This document shows, in pieces, positions 10,446 through 19,026 of a DNA stretch of 64,000 nt; positions within the stretch are counted from its first letter, which is position 1, and the number at the start of each line of letters is the position of its first letter. The position numbers and the translations under genes are program-made. This DNA comes from Actinomycetota bacterium (lineage in GTDB: Bacteria > Actinomycetota > Acidimicrobiia > Acidimicrobiales > Poriferisodalaceae). The notes beneath the pieces are model-generated. The model was not told the DNA's origin. It did no database searches and saw nothing but the letters and a program-made list of their open reading frames with translations. The DNA lies in the NCBI GenBank assembly GCA_014238065.1, contig JABABU010000025.1, positions 1-64,000 on the forward strand, read 5' to 3'.

Positions 10446-12656
10446 CTAGATCACGATCACGAAGATGATGGCCAGCACAGCAGCAGAGCCGAAGAGCAAT
10501 GCGCCGTAGTGCTGGACCTTTCCGGACTGAACAAGCCGCAAACCTTCACCTGAAGTATTTGCGGTAGCACTGGCGCCGTTCACGGCACCGTCGACCAGGC
10601 CCTGGTCGATGTATTTGTAGACCCACTTGCCGCCATCCCGAGCACTTTCGCCTGCGGTGTCGACGATCCTGTCGATGACGTTCTGGTTGATCCAGTACGC
10701 CGCTCTTGCAATCGGCCGCTTGATCGAGCCGACGATGATGTCGGTGTACAAGACGTCGAGGTAGTACTTCTTCTCCAGGAACGTGTAACCAGCCTTGGCG
10801 TAACGATTCCGCTCGGTGAGCCCGTGTGGGCCCATGTCCCGCCAGAAATAGAGGTAGGTGACGAGGATGCCGAACAGCGCCAGGCCGAGACCGACCAGCG
10901 CCATACCAAGCGAGGGCGAAGCAACGCTGAAGCCGAGCGGGCCGAGGAAGTCAATCGGCTCTGCGTAGGTCTCGATGCGGTGGGCAAATCCACCGAGGCC
11001 GATCTTGTCGGCCACAGGCGACGGCAGGTTCGCCAAACCACCGAGAACGGCGCCACCAGCCAACAACATGAGTGGGATGGTGATGACCTTCGGCGATTCG
11101 TGCGGATGACCTTCGCCGCGATACTCGCCGAAGAACGTGTACCAGATGACCCTTGTCATGTACGCGGCGGTCATCGCCGCTACCGCACAACCGAAGATGA
11201 GCATCAGCGGATAGCCGGTCGACTGTCCTTGGAGGGCGCCAACGAGGATCTCGTCTTTCGACCAGAACCCGGCGAGCGGGAAGATCCCAGCGAGCGCGAG
11301 CGAGCTGATGACAAATGTCCAGAACGTGACGGGCATGTCCTTCTTCATGCCGCCCATCTTTCGCATGTCGAAGGTGTGATGCGCGGCGTGGCTGACCGAG
11401 CCAGCACCGAGGAACAGGCACGCCTTGAACAGCGCGTGAGTGAAGAGGTGGAAGACCGCAGCCGTCCACGCGCCCACCCCGAGGGCCATGACCATGTAGC
11501 CGAGTTGGCTGACGGTCGAATAGGCGAGCACCTTCTTGATGTCCCACTGCGCGAACGCGAGACCAGCGGCCATCAACGCCGTGAACCCGCCGGTGAGAGC
11601 GAGGACGTTGAAGCTCGAGCTCTGGATGGCGTAGCCGTCGTAGAAGACCGGGTAGAGCCTGGCCACCAGGTAAACGCCTGCGACGACCATCGTGGCGGCG
11701 TGAATGAGTGCCGAAACAGGAGTCGGACCTGCCATGGCATCAGGGAGCCACGTATGCAGCGGGAATTGACCCGACTTCGACATCACAGCCGATGTCAGGG
11801 CAAGTGCTGCGACGAGCAGGACCAGATGTTCGATCTCGCCGTGGGCGATCATGTCGTTGATCGTGAACACGTCGAACGTACCGGCCGCGAAGAACAAGAT
11901 GATCATGCCGATGAGCAGACCAATGTCGCCGACGCGATTGGTGAGGAACGCCTTGAGCGCAGCGTTGCTGTTCTCGCCGTCCTCCCACCAGTGACCGATG
12001 AGAGCGAACGAGCAGACACCGACAAGTTCCCAGCCCACGATCATCTGCAAGATGCTCGACGAGAGCACGAAAAACAGCATCGACGCAGTGAACAGCGACA
12101 AAAACGCGAAGTAGTGGACGTAGCGACGGTCACCTTTCACGTACTCGGTCGAGTAGACGTGGACCAAAAGCGCCACCGTCGAGACGACGACGAGCAGCAG
12201 AACGCTCAAACCATCGACATAGGTTCCGACCTCGTGCTTGACACCACCGCTCTGGAACCACGTGATCTGGCTGATGACGGGCTCAGCGGTCGGTGCATGG
12301 GCCGCTCCATCATCGGCCTCGGTCGCGAGCAGGATGGTGCTTGCGCCGCCGCCGGCACCGATCGCGCCAACGCTATCTTCGTGTGACTCACCGCCCTCGT
12401 CCTCAGTGTGGACGCCATCGTGTTCGTCGTGCTCGTGGTGCTCGGCAACAGGAGCGTGACCATCGCCAGAGGCTGCGTTCTCAGACCGGTCGATCCACTG
12501 CACAGCAGCAACGATGGAGAGAACGAAAGCAACTCCGACCGCAGCGATGCCGATCCAATGGGCGGCGTCCCCGCCTTTGAGACGCTTGCCGAACGCCAAA
12601 ATCAGAACGAAAGAGATCGCCGGGATCAGCGGGATGATGAATGCGTTTTCGAGCAT
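10446..12656 (-). CDS. nuoL: NADH-quinone oxidoreductase-type subunit L with His/Asp-rich insert (nuo-11 locus)
   Basis: The 736-residue protein has the NuoL core: [47 protein letters not shown] and the long C-terminal amphipathic arm. It is about 100 residues longer than its 636-residue paralogue in the other locus. Much of the excess is a hydrophilic insert at about 60-126, between the second and third helices. The insert has seven His at 67, 73, 74, 76, 79, 83 and 92 among many Glu/Asp, followed by a Gly/Ala-rich stretch. The insert could bind metal ions, which is inference. Confidence 0.96.
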   Translation of the reverse strand: MLENAFIIPLIPAISFVLILAFGKRLKGGDAAHWIGIAAVGVAFVLSIVAAVQWIDRSENAASGDGHAPVAEHHEHDEHDGVHTEDEGGESHEDSVGAIGAGGGASTILLATEADDGAAHAPTAEPVISQITWFQSGGVKHEVGTYVDGLSVLLLVVVSTVALLVHVYSTEYVKGDRRYVHYFAFLSLFTASMLFFVLSSSILQMIVGWELVGVCSFALIGHWWEDGENSNAALKAFLTNRVGDIGLLIGMIILFFAAGTFDVFTINDMIAHGEIEHLVLLVAALALTSAVMSKSGQFPLHTWLPDAMAGPTPVSALIHAATMVVAGVYLVARLYPVFYDGYAIQSSSFNVLALTGGFTALMAAGLAFAQWDIKKVLAYSTVSQLGYMVMALGVGAWTAAVFHLFTHALFKACLFLGAGSVSHAAHHTFDMRKMGGMKKDMPVTFWTFVISSLALAGIFPLAGFWSKDEILVGALQGQSTGYPLMLIFGCAVAAMTAAYMTRVIWYTFFGEYRGEGHPHESPKVITIPLMLLAGGAVLGGLANLPSPVADKIGLGGFAHRIETYAEPIDFLGPLGFSVASPSLGMALVGLGLALFGILVTYLYFWRDMGPHGLTERNRYAKAGYTFLEKKYYLDVLYTDIIVGSIKRPIARAAYWINQNVIDRIVDTAGESARDGGKWVYKYIDQGLVDGAVNGASATANTSGEGLRLVQSGKVQHYGALLFGSAAVLAIIFVIVI

Positions 12657-12666
12657 GCCGTGACCC

Positions 12667-12966
12667 TCAGCCGCGCATCAAGTCGAGGTCTTCGACATTG
12701 ATGCTGGAGCGGTTCCGGTAGATGAGCAGGACGATGGCGAGACCGACGCCGACCTCGGCGGCAGCGACAGCGATGACGAACAACGCGAAAACCTGCGCAC
12801 CGACGTCACCGTGCAGATGGCCGAAAGTGATCAGATTGATGTTGACGGCATTGAGCATGAGCTCGATCGACATCAAGATCATCACGGCGTTGCGGCGGGC
12901 GAGAACACCATAGATACCGCAGCAGAAGAGCAGTGCGCCGAGAACAAGGAACTGTGTGACGAGCAT
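12667..12966 (-). CDS. nuoK: NADH-quinone oxidoreductase-type subunit K (nuo-11 locus)
   Basis: The 99 residues form three membrane helices. [35 protein letters not shown] contains the two conserved membrane Glu regions (IELMLNAVN and [11 protein letters not shown]). NuoK forms part of the E-channel next to NuoJ. It begins three bases after the nuoJ stop. Confidence 0.95.
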   Translation of the reverse strand: MLVTQFLVLGALLFCCGIYGVLARRNAVMILMSIELMLNAVNINLITFGHLHGDVGAQVFALFVIAVAAAEVGVGLAIVLLIYRNRSSINVEDLDLMRG

Positions 12967-12969
12967 GAT

Positions 12970-13464
12970 TCAGTCCTTCCTTGCCAGGACGATGGCGCCG
13001 ATGAGCGCAGCCAGCAAAAGTACCGACACCGCCTCGAAAGGAACGACGTAAGTCGAAAAGATCGAGTCGCCGACGTCGGCGGAACGAAACACGGTTGGAT
13101 TTTCGCTGAGCTCGTCCGCGCCGAACTGCTCGATGACGGCATAGACAATGACGGCTCCGAAAAGTACCGCCACCATGAGAGCCATCGGCCACTGTTTGCT
13201 CGTGAGCCCATCGCGGTGACCCATCGGTGCACGGGTGAGCATGATGCCAAAGAGGAACAACACCATCACAGCCCCGATATAGACGAGAAACTGTGTCGTC
13301 GCGACGAACTCGGCTGTGAGCAAGATGTACAGGGCGGCAAGGCCTGCCAACACTGCGACGAGGTAGAGGGCAGCATGCACGATGTTGCGGGTAGTCACCA
13401 TCTTGATGGCGCTGATACCGACACCGCCGGCGATGAGACCGAAGAAGATGTTCTGCGCAACCAT
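12970..13464 (-). CDS. nuoJ: NADH-quinone oxidoreductase-type subunit J (nuo-11 locus)
   Basis: This is a 164-residue, five-helix membrane subunit with the conserved VLVYIGAVMVLFLFGIML-type segment, here QFLVYIGAVMVLFLFGIML, where the pi-bulge helix lies. Its start overlaps the nuoI stop (TGATG), so the two are translationally coupled. Confidence 0.95.
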   Translation of the reverse strand: MVAQNIFFGLIAGGVGISAIKMVTTRNIVHAALYLVAVLAGLAALYILLTAEFVATTQFLVYIGAVMVLFLFGIMLTRAPMGHRDGLTSKQWPMALMVAVLFGAVIVYAVIEQFGADELSENPTVFRSADVGDSIFSTYVVPFEAVSVLLLAALIGAIVLARKD

Positions 13465-14000
13465 CAGCGCGGCACCTTCCTGACCTTCTGCTGTGAGCCG
13501 GCCTCGTAGGCCTCGAACTCAGGAACCGTCTCATGCCACTCGACAAGACGTTCTTTGTCGTGGAGCAGATCGGCGATGCGAGGCTCGCTGTACTCGTACT
13601 CGGGCGACCAGAACAGCGCGTCGAACGGGCAGACCTCGACGCAGATGCCGCAGTACATGCACAGCGCGTAATCGATGTCGAAACGGTCCAGTGCGTTGAC
13701 AGTACGAACAGCACCACCGACGCGCCGTGGCGGAGCCTTGACCTTGTGGCCCTCAATGTAGATACACCAGTCGGGGCAGGCCCTGCTACACAACATGCAC
13801 GCCGTGCAGTTCTCCTCGACCAAGGAGATCACACCACGAGCCCTGTCGGCAGGTGCTTCCTTTTCGGCAGGGTACTGAACCGTGACAGCGCCCTTCGACG
13901 GCTGCGGTATCGGCTTCTTCGCGCCTTCGGGGAACATCGTCCGCAAGAATGTGCGGCCGGTGACCTTCAGGCCAGCGATGTACCCCTTGAGAACCGACAT
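13464..14000 (-). CDS. nuoI: NADH-quinone oxidoreductase-type subunit I, 2x[4Fe-4S] (nuo-11 locus)
   Basis: The 178 residues carry two complete cluster motifs: [12 protein letters not shown] (Cys 65, 68, 71, 75) and [12 protein letters not shown] (Cys 114, 117, 120, 124). These bind clusters N6a and N6b, which pass electrons towards NuoB. The ATG at 14000 overlaps the nuoH stop by one base and gives the usual [14 protein letters not shown] beginning. With no NuoEFG encoded in this locus, this subunit is the expected entry point for electrons from an outside donor. Confidence 0.95.
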   Translation of the reverse strand: MSVLKGYIAGLKVTGRTFLRTMFPEGAKKPIPQPSKGAVTVQYPAEKEAPADRARGVISLVEENCTACMLCSRACPDWCIYIEGHKVKAPPRRVGGAVRTVNALDRFDIDYALCMYCGICVEVCPFDALFWSPEYEYSEPRIADLLHDKERLVEWHETVPEFEAYEAGSQQKVRKVPR

Positions 14001-15016
14001 CAGACAGCCACCTTGATCAGGCCAGTGACGGCGATGTTGACGAGCGAGACGGGAATCAGCACTTTCCACGCAAACTTCTGGAGCTGATCCTCACGCAGAC
14101 GAGGAACCGTGAACCTGACCCAGAAGATTATGGCGGCCAGGATCAAGATCTTGAACAGCATCACGCCAGGCCCGACAAAGTTGAGCCAGTTCTCGTTGGG
14201 ATCGACGAATGGCAACGACCAACCGCCGAGGAACAGCACAGATGCAATGGCCGCGAAAGCGAACGCGGTGCCGAATTCGGCCATGAAGAAGAGGAGGAAC
14301 CGAAAGCCCGTGTATTCGATGTGAAAACCACCGACGAGTTCGGTTTCGGCCACGGGCATGTCGAACGGAGTCTGCGTCAACTCAGCTTGGGCGGCAATCA
14401 TGAAGATCGCGAATCCGACGATCTGGGTGAAGATGAACGGCATACCGCTGTCGAGGCCGAAGATGGAGAAGTTCGCCTGAGCGTGAACGATGCCCTGAAG
14501 ACTCATGGTCTCGGCCTGGATGATCACACCCATCGTGGCGAGCACCAGCGGCAGTTCGTAGGCGATCAGCTGGCCGGCTGCACGAAGCCCACCGAGCAAC
14601 GCATACTTGTTGGCCGACGCCCAGCCGGCCATGAGCACGCCAAGTGCGGACAAAGACGACACTGCGAGCGCATAGAAGATACCGACGTCGAGATCCTCGA
14701 CAATGAGATCCGGCCCGGCAGGCAAGATCACGTAGAGCAGGAACGTCGACATCAGCACCACGATCGGCGCCAACGCGAACACGTGCTTGTCGGCGTTGTC
14801 GGGGTGGATGTCTTCCTTCTGGAGGAACTTGATGGCCTCGGCGATGAGCTGCAGCGTGCCATGTGGGCCGGTGATCATCGGACCGAGACGACTCTGCATG
14901 AAAGCCATCATCTTGAAGAGGAAGAGGTAGACGAGGATCAGCGACGTGACCGGGATGACCCCGAGGATCACCGCCAGCTTGATTGCTGTCTCCTGCCAGT
15001 AGACGAGCCCGATCAC
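14000..15016 (-). CDS. nuoH: NADH-quinone oxidoreductase-type subunit H (nuo-11 locus)
   Basis: This is a 338-residue, eight-helix membrane subunit that forms the quinone chamber with NuoB and NuoD. It shows [20 protein letters not shown], the [20 protein letters not shown] loop and [17 protein letters not shown], all highly conserved. It starts with GTG at 15016, overlapping the nuoD stop by four bases (GTGA). Confidence 0.96.
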   Translation of the reverse strand: MIGLVYWQETAIKLAVILGVIPVTSLILVYLFLFKMMAFMQSRLGPMITGPHGTLQLIAEAIKFLQKEDIHPDNADKHVFALAPIVVLMSTFLLYVILPAGPDLIVEDLDVGIFYALAVSSLSALGVLMAGWASANKYALLGGLRAAGQLIAYELPLVLATMGVIIQAETMSLQGIVHAQANFSIFGLDSGMPFIFTQIVGFAIFMIAAQAELTQTPFDMPVAETELVGGFHIEYTGFRFLLFFMAEFGTAFAFAAIASVLFLGGWSLPFVDPNENWLNFVGPGVMLFKILILAAIIFWVRFTVPRLREDQLQKFAWKVLIPVSLVNIAVTGLIKVAV

Positions 15017-16185
15017 CGGTCGATGTCCCCCAGGATGAAGTACAGCGAAGCGAGAATGGTGATGACATCCGGGACGTACACGCCCTTACAGACCCACGGC
15101 ACGATGGAGATGTTGTTGAACGACGGCGTCCTGATCTTCACCCTGAACGGTCCGAGGTCGCCCTTCGAGACGATGTAGTACCCCATCTCGCCAAGTGGGT
15201 TCTCAGTCGACACGTAGGCCTCGCCCTCAGGAACCTTGATGATGCGAGGCACCTTGGCCATGACCGGACCACTCGGCAGCCCGTCGAGCAACTTCTCGAC
15301 CATGTGGGTGGCTTCGCGAGTCTCCTGGAGGCGGACCCAGTAACGGGCGAACGAGTCACCGTCGGGGTGGGTCCACACCTTCCAGTCGATCTGATCCCAA
15401 GCAAGCCCGGGGTTGGCATCGCGACGAAGATCCCAGTCGACGCCACTGGCCCGCAGGTTCGCACCTGACATGCCGTAGCCGAGCGCAACCTCTCGAGGTA
15501 TGACGCCGACACCACGGCAGCGGGCGCCAAAGATCTGGTTGCCGACAAGGAGGTCTTCCATCTCGTCACAGAATTCACGCATCTTGACCATGACGTCGCG
15601 TGTCTCTTGGATCCAACCCCTGGGGATGTCGTCCTTGAGGCCGCCGATGCGATCGAAGTTGGGGTGGAACCTGCCACCGGTGAGCGACTCGATCTGGTTC
15701 AGCACACGCTCGCGGTCACGGAACGCGAAGAACACAGGGGTGAGGGCACCCAACTGGACTCCCATGTCTCCGAGGAAGAGCGAGACGTTGGCGATGCGGG
15801 AGAGTTCGAAGAGAATGGTACGAATCCACTGGGCGCGAGGCGGGGCCTCGACCTCCATGAGCCGCTCCGCTGCCAGGATGAACGGCACCTCGTTGGCGAA
15901 GCTTCCCAACCAGTCGATGCGGTTGATCAGGGTGGTGACCTGGGGGTATGTCCGTACCTCTGCCAGCTTCTCGTAGCCGCGGTGCATGTAACCCATGATC
16001 GGCTCAGCCCGAATGACGAGCTCGCCATCGAGCTGGGCTGCAATACGAAGCGTGCCGTGCGTGGCAGGGTGCTGCGGACCGATGTTCAGGGTCATGTCGC
16101 CGGTCTGGAGCTCGACGTTGATGCGTGCGTCTGCTGCCTGCGTGGCGACATAGGCGGCCTGACTGTGTTCAGACGTCGCTGTCAT
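15013..16185 (-). CDS. nuoD: NADH-quinone oxidoreductase-type subunit D, divergent quinone site (nuo-11 locus)
   Basis: The 390-residue NuoD keeps GPQHPATHGTLR, with quinone-ligand His43 (His38 in Thermus Nqo4). Counting 49 residues on, the position of the quinone-contacting Tyr (Tyr87 Thermus, Tyr108 bovine) is Trp92 in NRIDWLGSFANE. Arg69 in YMHRGYEK matches bovine Arg85, the residue methylated by NDUFAF7. The paralogue in the other locus has Tyr112 and Thr89 at these places. The start at 16185 overlaps the nuoC stop (TGATG). Confidence 0.95.
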   Translation of the reverse strand: MTATSEHSQAAYVATQAADARINVELQTGDMTLNIGPQHPATHGTLRIAAQLDGELVIRAEPIMGYMHRGYEKLAEVRTYPQVTTLINRIDWLGSFANEVPFILAAERLMEVEAPPRAQWIRTILFELSRIANVSLFLGDMGVQLGALTPVFFAFRDRERVLNQIESLTGGRFHPNFDRIGGLKDDIPRGWIQETRDVMVKMREFCDEMEDLLVGNQIFGARCRGVGVIPREVALGYGMSGANLRASGVDWDLRRDANPGLAWDQIDWKVWTHPDGDSFARYWVRLQETREATHMVEKLLDGLPSGPVMAKVPRIIKVPEGEAYVSTENPLGEMGYYIVSKGDLGPFRVKIRTPSFNNISIVPWVCKGVYVPDVITILASLYFILGDIDR

Positions 16186-16913
16186 CAGGCACTCCCTTCC
16201 GGTGAGGGGTTCTCGGCTTCGAAGGCAGCCATGACCTCGGCTTCGAGCTGCGCTTCGAGCTGCTCGGGAATCTCTTCGATGTCAACAACACCAGGCCAGG
16301 GCTTGACCGTGCGGGCAAGCAGGGGAAAGTCCTTGCGGAGCGGGTTGCCCTCGAAATCACCAGGCAGGTAGATCTTGCGGAGCCCTGGATGACCGGCGAA
16401 GGTCACGCCGTACATCTCCCACGCTTCACGCTCGTGCCAGTCGGCACCGGGGAAGATGTCGGACCAGGTACCGATGGTCATGTCGTCGGCGAGGTCAGCC
16501 TTGAACGTGATGCCGATGTGCTGCGTTGGTGATTCGACCCTGGCCAGAACCTGGAACCGGGTGTCGCCGCCCGCAACCCCTGACCCTTCGGGGAGCTTTG
16601 TGGTGTTCTCGCTTTCCTCGATCGGATCGTCGAACTCGGTGTCTTCGTAGCGGCCTTCTGGGGCGATCATCCAGTCGATCGCAGAGACGTAGCTGAAGTA
16701 GTTGTACCCGGCGGCTTTCGCAGCGGCCGCTGCGTCTTGCCAGCTGGCGTTCGCCACTCGGATCCACACGTCCTGACCGGGATCGACGTGAGTCTCGACA
16801 ACACCATCGCCGAGGGCTTCAGTGATCGCAGCGACTGCTGCGTCACGCGCGTCGTCCACGGCCGAAGCCGCCTCTTCGACGGCTGTTTCTCCCGATGCGG
16901 TCTCCTCGGACAT
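16185..16913 (-). CDS. nuoC: NADH-quinone oxidoreductase-type subunit C (nuo-11 locus)
   Basis: The 242 residues end in the NuoC core WHEREAWEMYGVTFAGHPGL followed by FEGNPLRKDFPL. The N-terminal 40 residues are acidic and Ala-rich and are not part of the core. The ATG at 16913 overlaps the nuoB stop by one base, so an upstream in-frame start inside nuoB is rejected. NuoC packs against NuoD in the peripheral arm. Confidence 0.94.
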   Translation of the reverse strand: MSEETASGETAVEEAASAVDDARDAAVAAITEALGDGVVETHVDPGQDVWIRVANASWQDAAAAAKAAGYNYFSYVSAIDWMIAPEGRYEDTEFDDPIEESENTTKLPEGSGVAGGDTRFQVLARVESPTQHIGITFKADLADDMTIGTWSDIFPGADWHEREAWEMYGVTFAGHPGLRKIYLPGDFEGNPLRKDFPLLARTVKPWPGVVDIEEIPEQLEAQLEAEVMAAFEAENPSPEGSA

Positions 16914-17416
16914 CAGCCGCTCACGACGATTGGGTCGCCGCGCCACTTCTCTTGCATGTCTTCGTTCTGAATGCGTTCCTGCAGAAGGACGATCCCCTCG
17001 AGAAGCGCCTCGGGCCGGGGAGGACACCCAGGCACGTACACGTCCACGGGGATGATCTGATCGACACCCTTGGTGACCGAGTAGCTGTCCCAGTAAGGGC
17101 CTCCACAGTTGGCGCATGAACCCATCGAGATGACGTACTTCGGCTCTGGCATCTGGTCGTACAAACGCAGAATGACCGGAGCCATCTTGTCGGTCACGGT
17201 GCCGGAGATGACGACGAGGTCGGCCTGACGTGGGCTGGCCGGGAACGGGATGACGCCGAGGCGCATCACGTCATATCGAGGAGAACCGAACGCGGCTCCC
17301 ATCTCGATAGCGCAGCACGCGAGGCCCCACTGGTACACCCACAGCGACCGTGAACGGCCGAAGTTGAGCAGCCAACTGAGGGGCTTCGGGATGCGACCCT
17401 TCTCGACTAGACCCAT
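16913..17416 (-). CDS. nuoB: NADH-quinone oxidoreductase-type subunit B, cluster N2 (nuo-11 locus)
   Basis: The 167 residues hold the N2 [4Fe-4S] ligands: the tandem Cys34-Cys35 in [10 protein letters not shown], Cys in [10 protein letters not shown] and Cys in [11 protein letters not shown]2 is the last cluster before quinone. The start overlaps the nuoA stop, consistent with coupled translation. It is shorter at both ends than its paralogue at 33110-33727. Confidence 0.97.
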   Translation of the reverse strand: MGLVEKGRIPKPLSWLLNFGRSRSLWVYQWGLACCAIEMGAAFGSPRYDVMRLGVIPFPASPRQADLVVISGTVTDKMAPVILRLYDQMPEPKYVISMGSCANCGGPYWDSYSVTKGVDQIIPVDVYVPGCPPRPEALLEGIVLLQERIQNEDMQEKWRGDPIVVSG

Positions 17417-17778
17417 CGGAGCACTCCCTTACGCCACGCGTAGACAAGGCCGAGCAGCAAGATGACGATGAAAATCAACATCTCGATGAGACCGAATACG
17501 CCATAGACCTCAAGGCGAACGGCCCACGGAAAGATGAACACTGCTTCGACATCGAAGATCACGAAGAGGACCGCGAACACGTAGTAGCGGATCTGGCTCT
17601 GGGCCCAGTCGCCCCCTACGGGATCGACACCGCTCTCGTATGCGAGGAGCTTCTGCTTGTTGTCGGTTCGGGTAGGTGGCCTGAGGATTCTTGCGAGTCC
17701 GAGGGTGATACCAACGAGCCCTATCGACGCCGCCCCAAAGATGGCGACGGTCAGATAGCTGCGTACGAGATCTGACAC
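17407..17778 (-). CDS. nuoA: NADH-quinone oxidoreductase-type subunit A (nuo-11 locus)
   Basis: The 123 residues form three helices with the conserved loop [20 protein letters not shown] and [23 protein letters not shown]. It is the first gene of the 11-subunit locus. The GTG start at 17778 has no Shine-Dalgarno. A -10-like TAGCCT lies eight bases upstream, which suggests a leaderless or nearly leaderless transcript starting here under a Rex-type operator. Confidence 0.95.
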   Translation of the reverse strand: MSDLVRSYLTVAIFGAASIGLVGITLGLARILRPPTRTDNKQKLLAYESGVDPVGGDWAQSQIRYYVFAVLFVIFDVEAVFIFPWAVRLEVYGVFGLIEMLIFIVILLLGLVYAWRKGVLRWV

Positions 17779-17786
17779 GGTGAATG

Positions 17787-17816
17787 AGGCTAGTGAAAGG
17801 TTTCACGAGCCGCCAA
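17787..17816 (-). promoter_or_regulatory. Candidate promoter of the nuo-11 locus
   Basis: On the minus strand TTGGCG (17811-17816) and TAGCCT (17787-17792) are spaced by 18 bases and lie just upstream of the nuoA GTG. They resemble weak -35 and -10 boxes. The Rex-like palindrome at 17791-17808 fills the spacer. The transcript would have almost no leader. Confidence 0.45.
17791..17808. promoter_or_regulatory. Rex-type operator upstream of nuoA (nuo-11 locus)
   Basis: TAGTGAAAGGTTTCACGA matches the Rex consensus TTGTGAA-N4-TTCACAA with one mismatch in each half and a perfect GTGAA-N4-TTCAC core. It ends 13 bases before the nuoA start and overlaps the candidate -10 box. Rex represses respiratory genes when NADH is low relative to NAD+, and rex is encoded at 46446-47123. 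In Streptomyces coelicolor the nuo operon is a known Rex target. Confidence 0.7.
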
Positions 17817-18096
17817 ACCCCTCTCCAGCCTCATGCCGGGGTAGGCGACCCCATTACGCTACAGCCCCCTGAGAGGCGCGAGTGCACTCTTGGAACATTC
17901 CCTGAATTCAGCGCGATTCCTCGCCTGACCCCACCGTCTCCGCGCACCGGTCACGCCCTCCACGGAGTCGATCCGTCCCGAAATCCGATGCTCCCCGACG
18001 GCTACCACGAAGAGGGCTTCACGCAGGACGTCCTCGAGCATCGGGTCAGCGCCGGCATGGCGACGCCGTCTCGGTTCCTGAGTCTGAGCGAAGCAG
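17809..18096. other. Intergenic region between the EamA gene and nuo-11
   Basis: The interval separating the two complex I loci has no recognised gene. The part next to nuoA holds the promoter and operator described separately. On the plus strand a 41-codon frame ending at 18113 (beginning MLPDGYHEEGFTQDVLEHRV) has very high third-position G+C. It lacks a ribosome site and a known family, and could be a tiny gene or a decayed gene end. Confidence 0.5.
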
Positions 18097-19026
18097 TCAG
18101 TGGGGAGGGCTGACCCGACTCGGACCAGGACGAAGTACCTTCAGACTGCCAGGTCTGGCGATGACCGCCATCAGGCTCCCTATGACGATCCCCATGCCGA
18201 GGAACTGAGTTGCTCCGACACTCTCGTCGAGGAAGACATAGGCGAGCAGTGTTGCGATCGCCGGGACGAACAGCGTCAGGGTCGAACTCAGCCACAACGG
18301 CACCTTGCTGATGCTGAAGTTCATCAGGAGGTGGCCGAGCATTCCTGGAACGAGCGCGAGCGCGACCAGCGCAGCCCACGTCGACGCGCCGGGAGGACCG
18401 AGATCGACCTGCGCTACGAGAGCGACAGGTACGACCACCACCGTCGCCCAGAATGCAGAGCCTGCGGTGTATTCGGTCGAGCTCACCTTGCCACTTGCCG
18501 CCTTCGACGACGCGAAGTAGAGCGTGAAGAACACCAGTGCGAACACGCCGAAGATGTCTCCTCTGACGCTCCACTCGGGAAGGCCCGACGATCCGAACAC
18601 CACCACCGCGACGCCCGTGACGGCGATGAACGCCAGCGCGACGTCGCGCCGCCGGGGCCGCTCGTCGAAGAAGATCGGGCCGATGACGAGGGCAAGCAGT
18701 GGCTGGCACGCCGCGATGACCGTCACATTCGCGACCGTGGTCTCCTTCACGGCGACGTAGAAGAACGCGAGGTCGAGACCGAGCATCGTTCCGCCCCAGA
18801 AGGCGACGCGTACTCCGAGCCAAGTGAGTGGAGTACCCCTCCATCTCGCCCAGACGATGACTCCCCCGACGTACAAGATCATCCGGTAGCTCACCACGGC
18901 AAGTCCCGGCAATTCGATGCCCTTCGCCATCACGATGCCGGTCGACCACATCACCATCGCCAGCACACCTGCGACGAGGCCAGCCCGTTCGACTTGTCCA
19001 GAGCCCGAATCGAGAGCCTCGGTCAC
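18097..19026 (-). CDS. EamA-family (DMT superfamily) transporter
   Basis: The 309 residues form ten predicted membrane helices as two EamA repeats. The first repeat contains VLAMVMWSTGIVMAKG and ends near FFDERPRRRDV; the second ends near VFLDESVGATQFLGM. EamA proteins export metabolites or amino acids, and the substrate here is unknown. The GTG start overlaps the nuoN stop by four bases (GTGA). The gene is therefore probably the tail of the 22-gene bc/nuo run, an unusual passenger for a respiratory operon. Confidence 0.88.
   Translation of the reverse strand: MTEALDSGSGQVERAGLVAGVLAMVMWSTGIVMAKGIELPGLAVVSYRMILYVGGVIVWARWRGTPLTWLGVRVAFWGGTMLGLDLAFFYVAVKETTVANVTVIAACQPLLALVIGPIFFDERPRRRDVALAFIAVTGVAVVVFGSSGLPEWSVRGDIFGVFALVFFTLYFASSKAASGKVSSTEYTAGSAFWATVVVVPVALVAQVDLGPPGASTWAALVALALVPGMLGHLLMNFSISKVPLWLSSTLTLFVPAIATLLAYVFLDESVGATQFLGMGIVIGSLMAVIARPGSLKVLRPGPSRVSPPH

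Noticed and set aside
10824-12386. A 520-codon open frame on the plus strand
   Set aside because: It is antisense to nuoL, which has clear conserved motifs. The plus-strand product has the same biased composition and no family.
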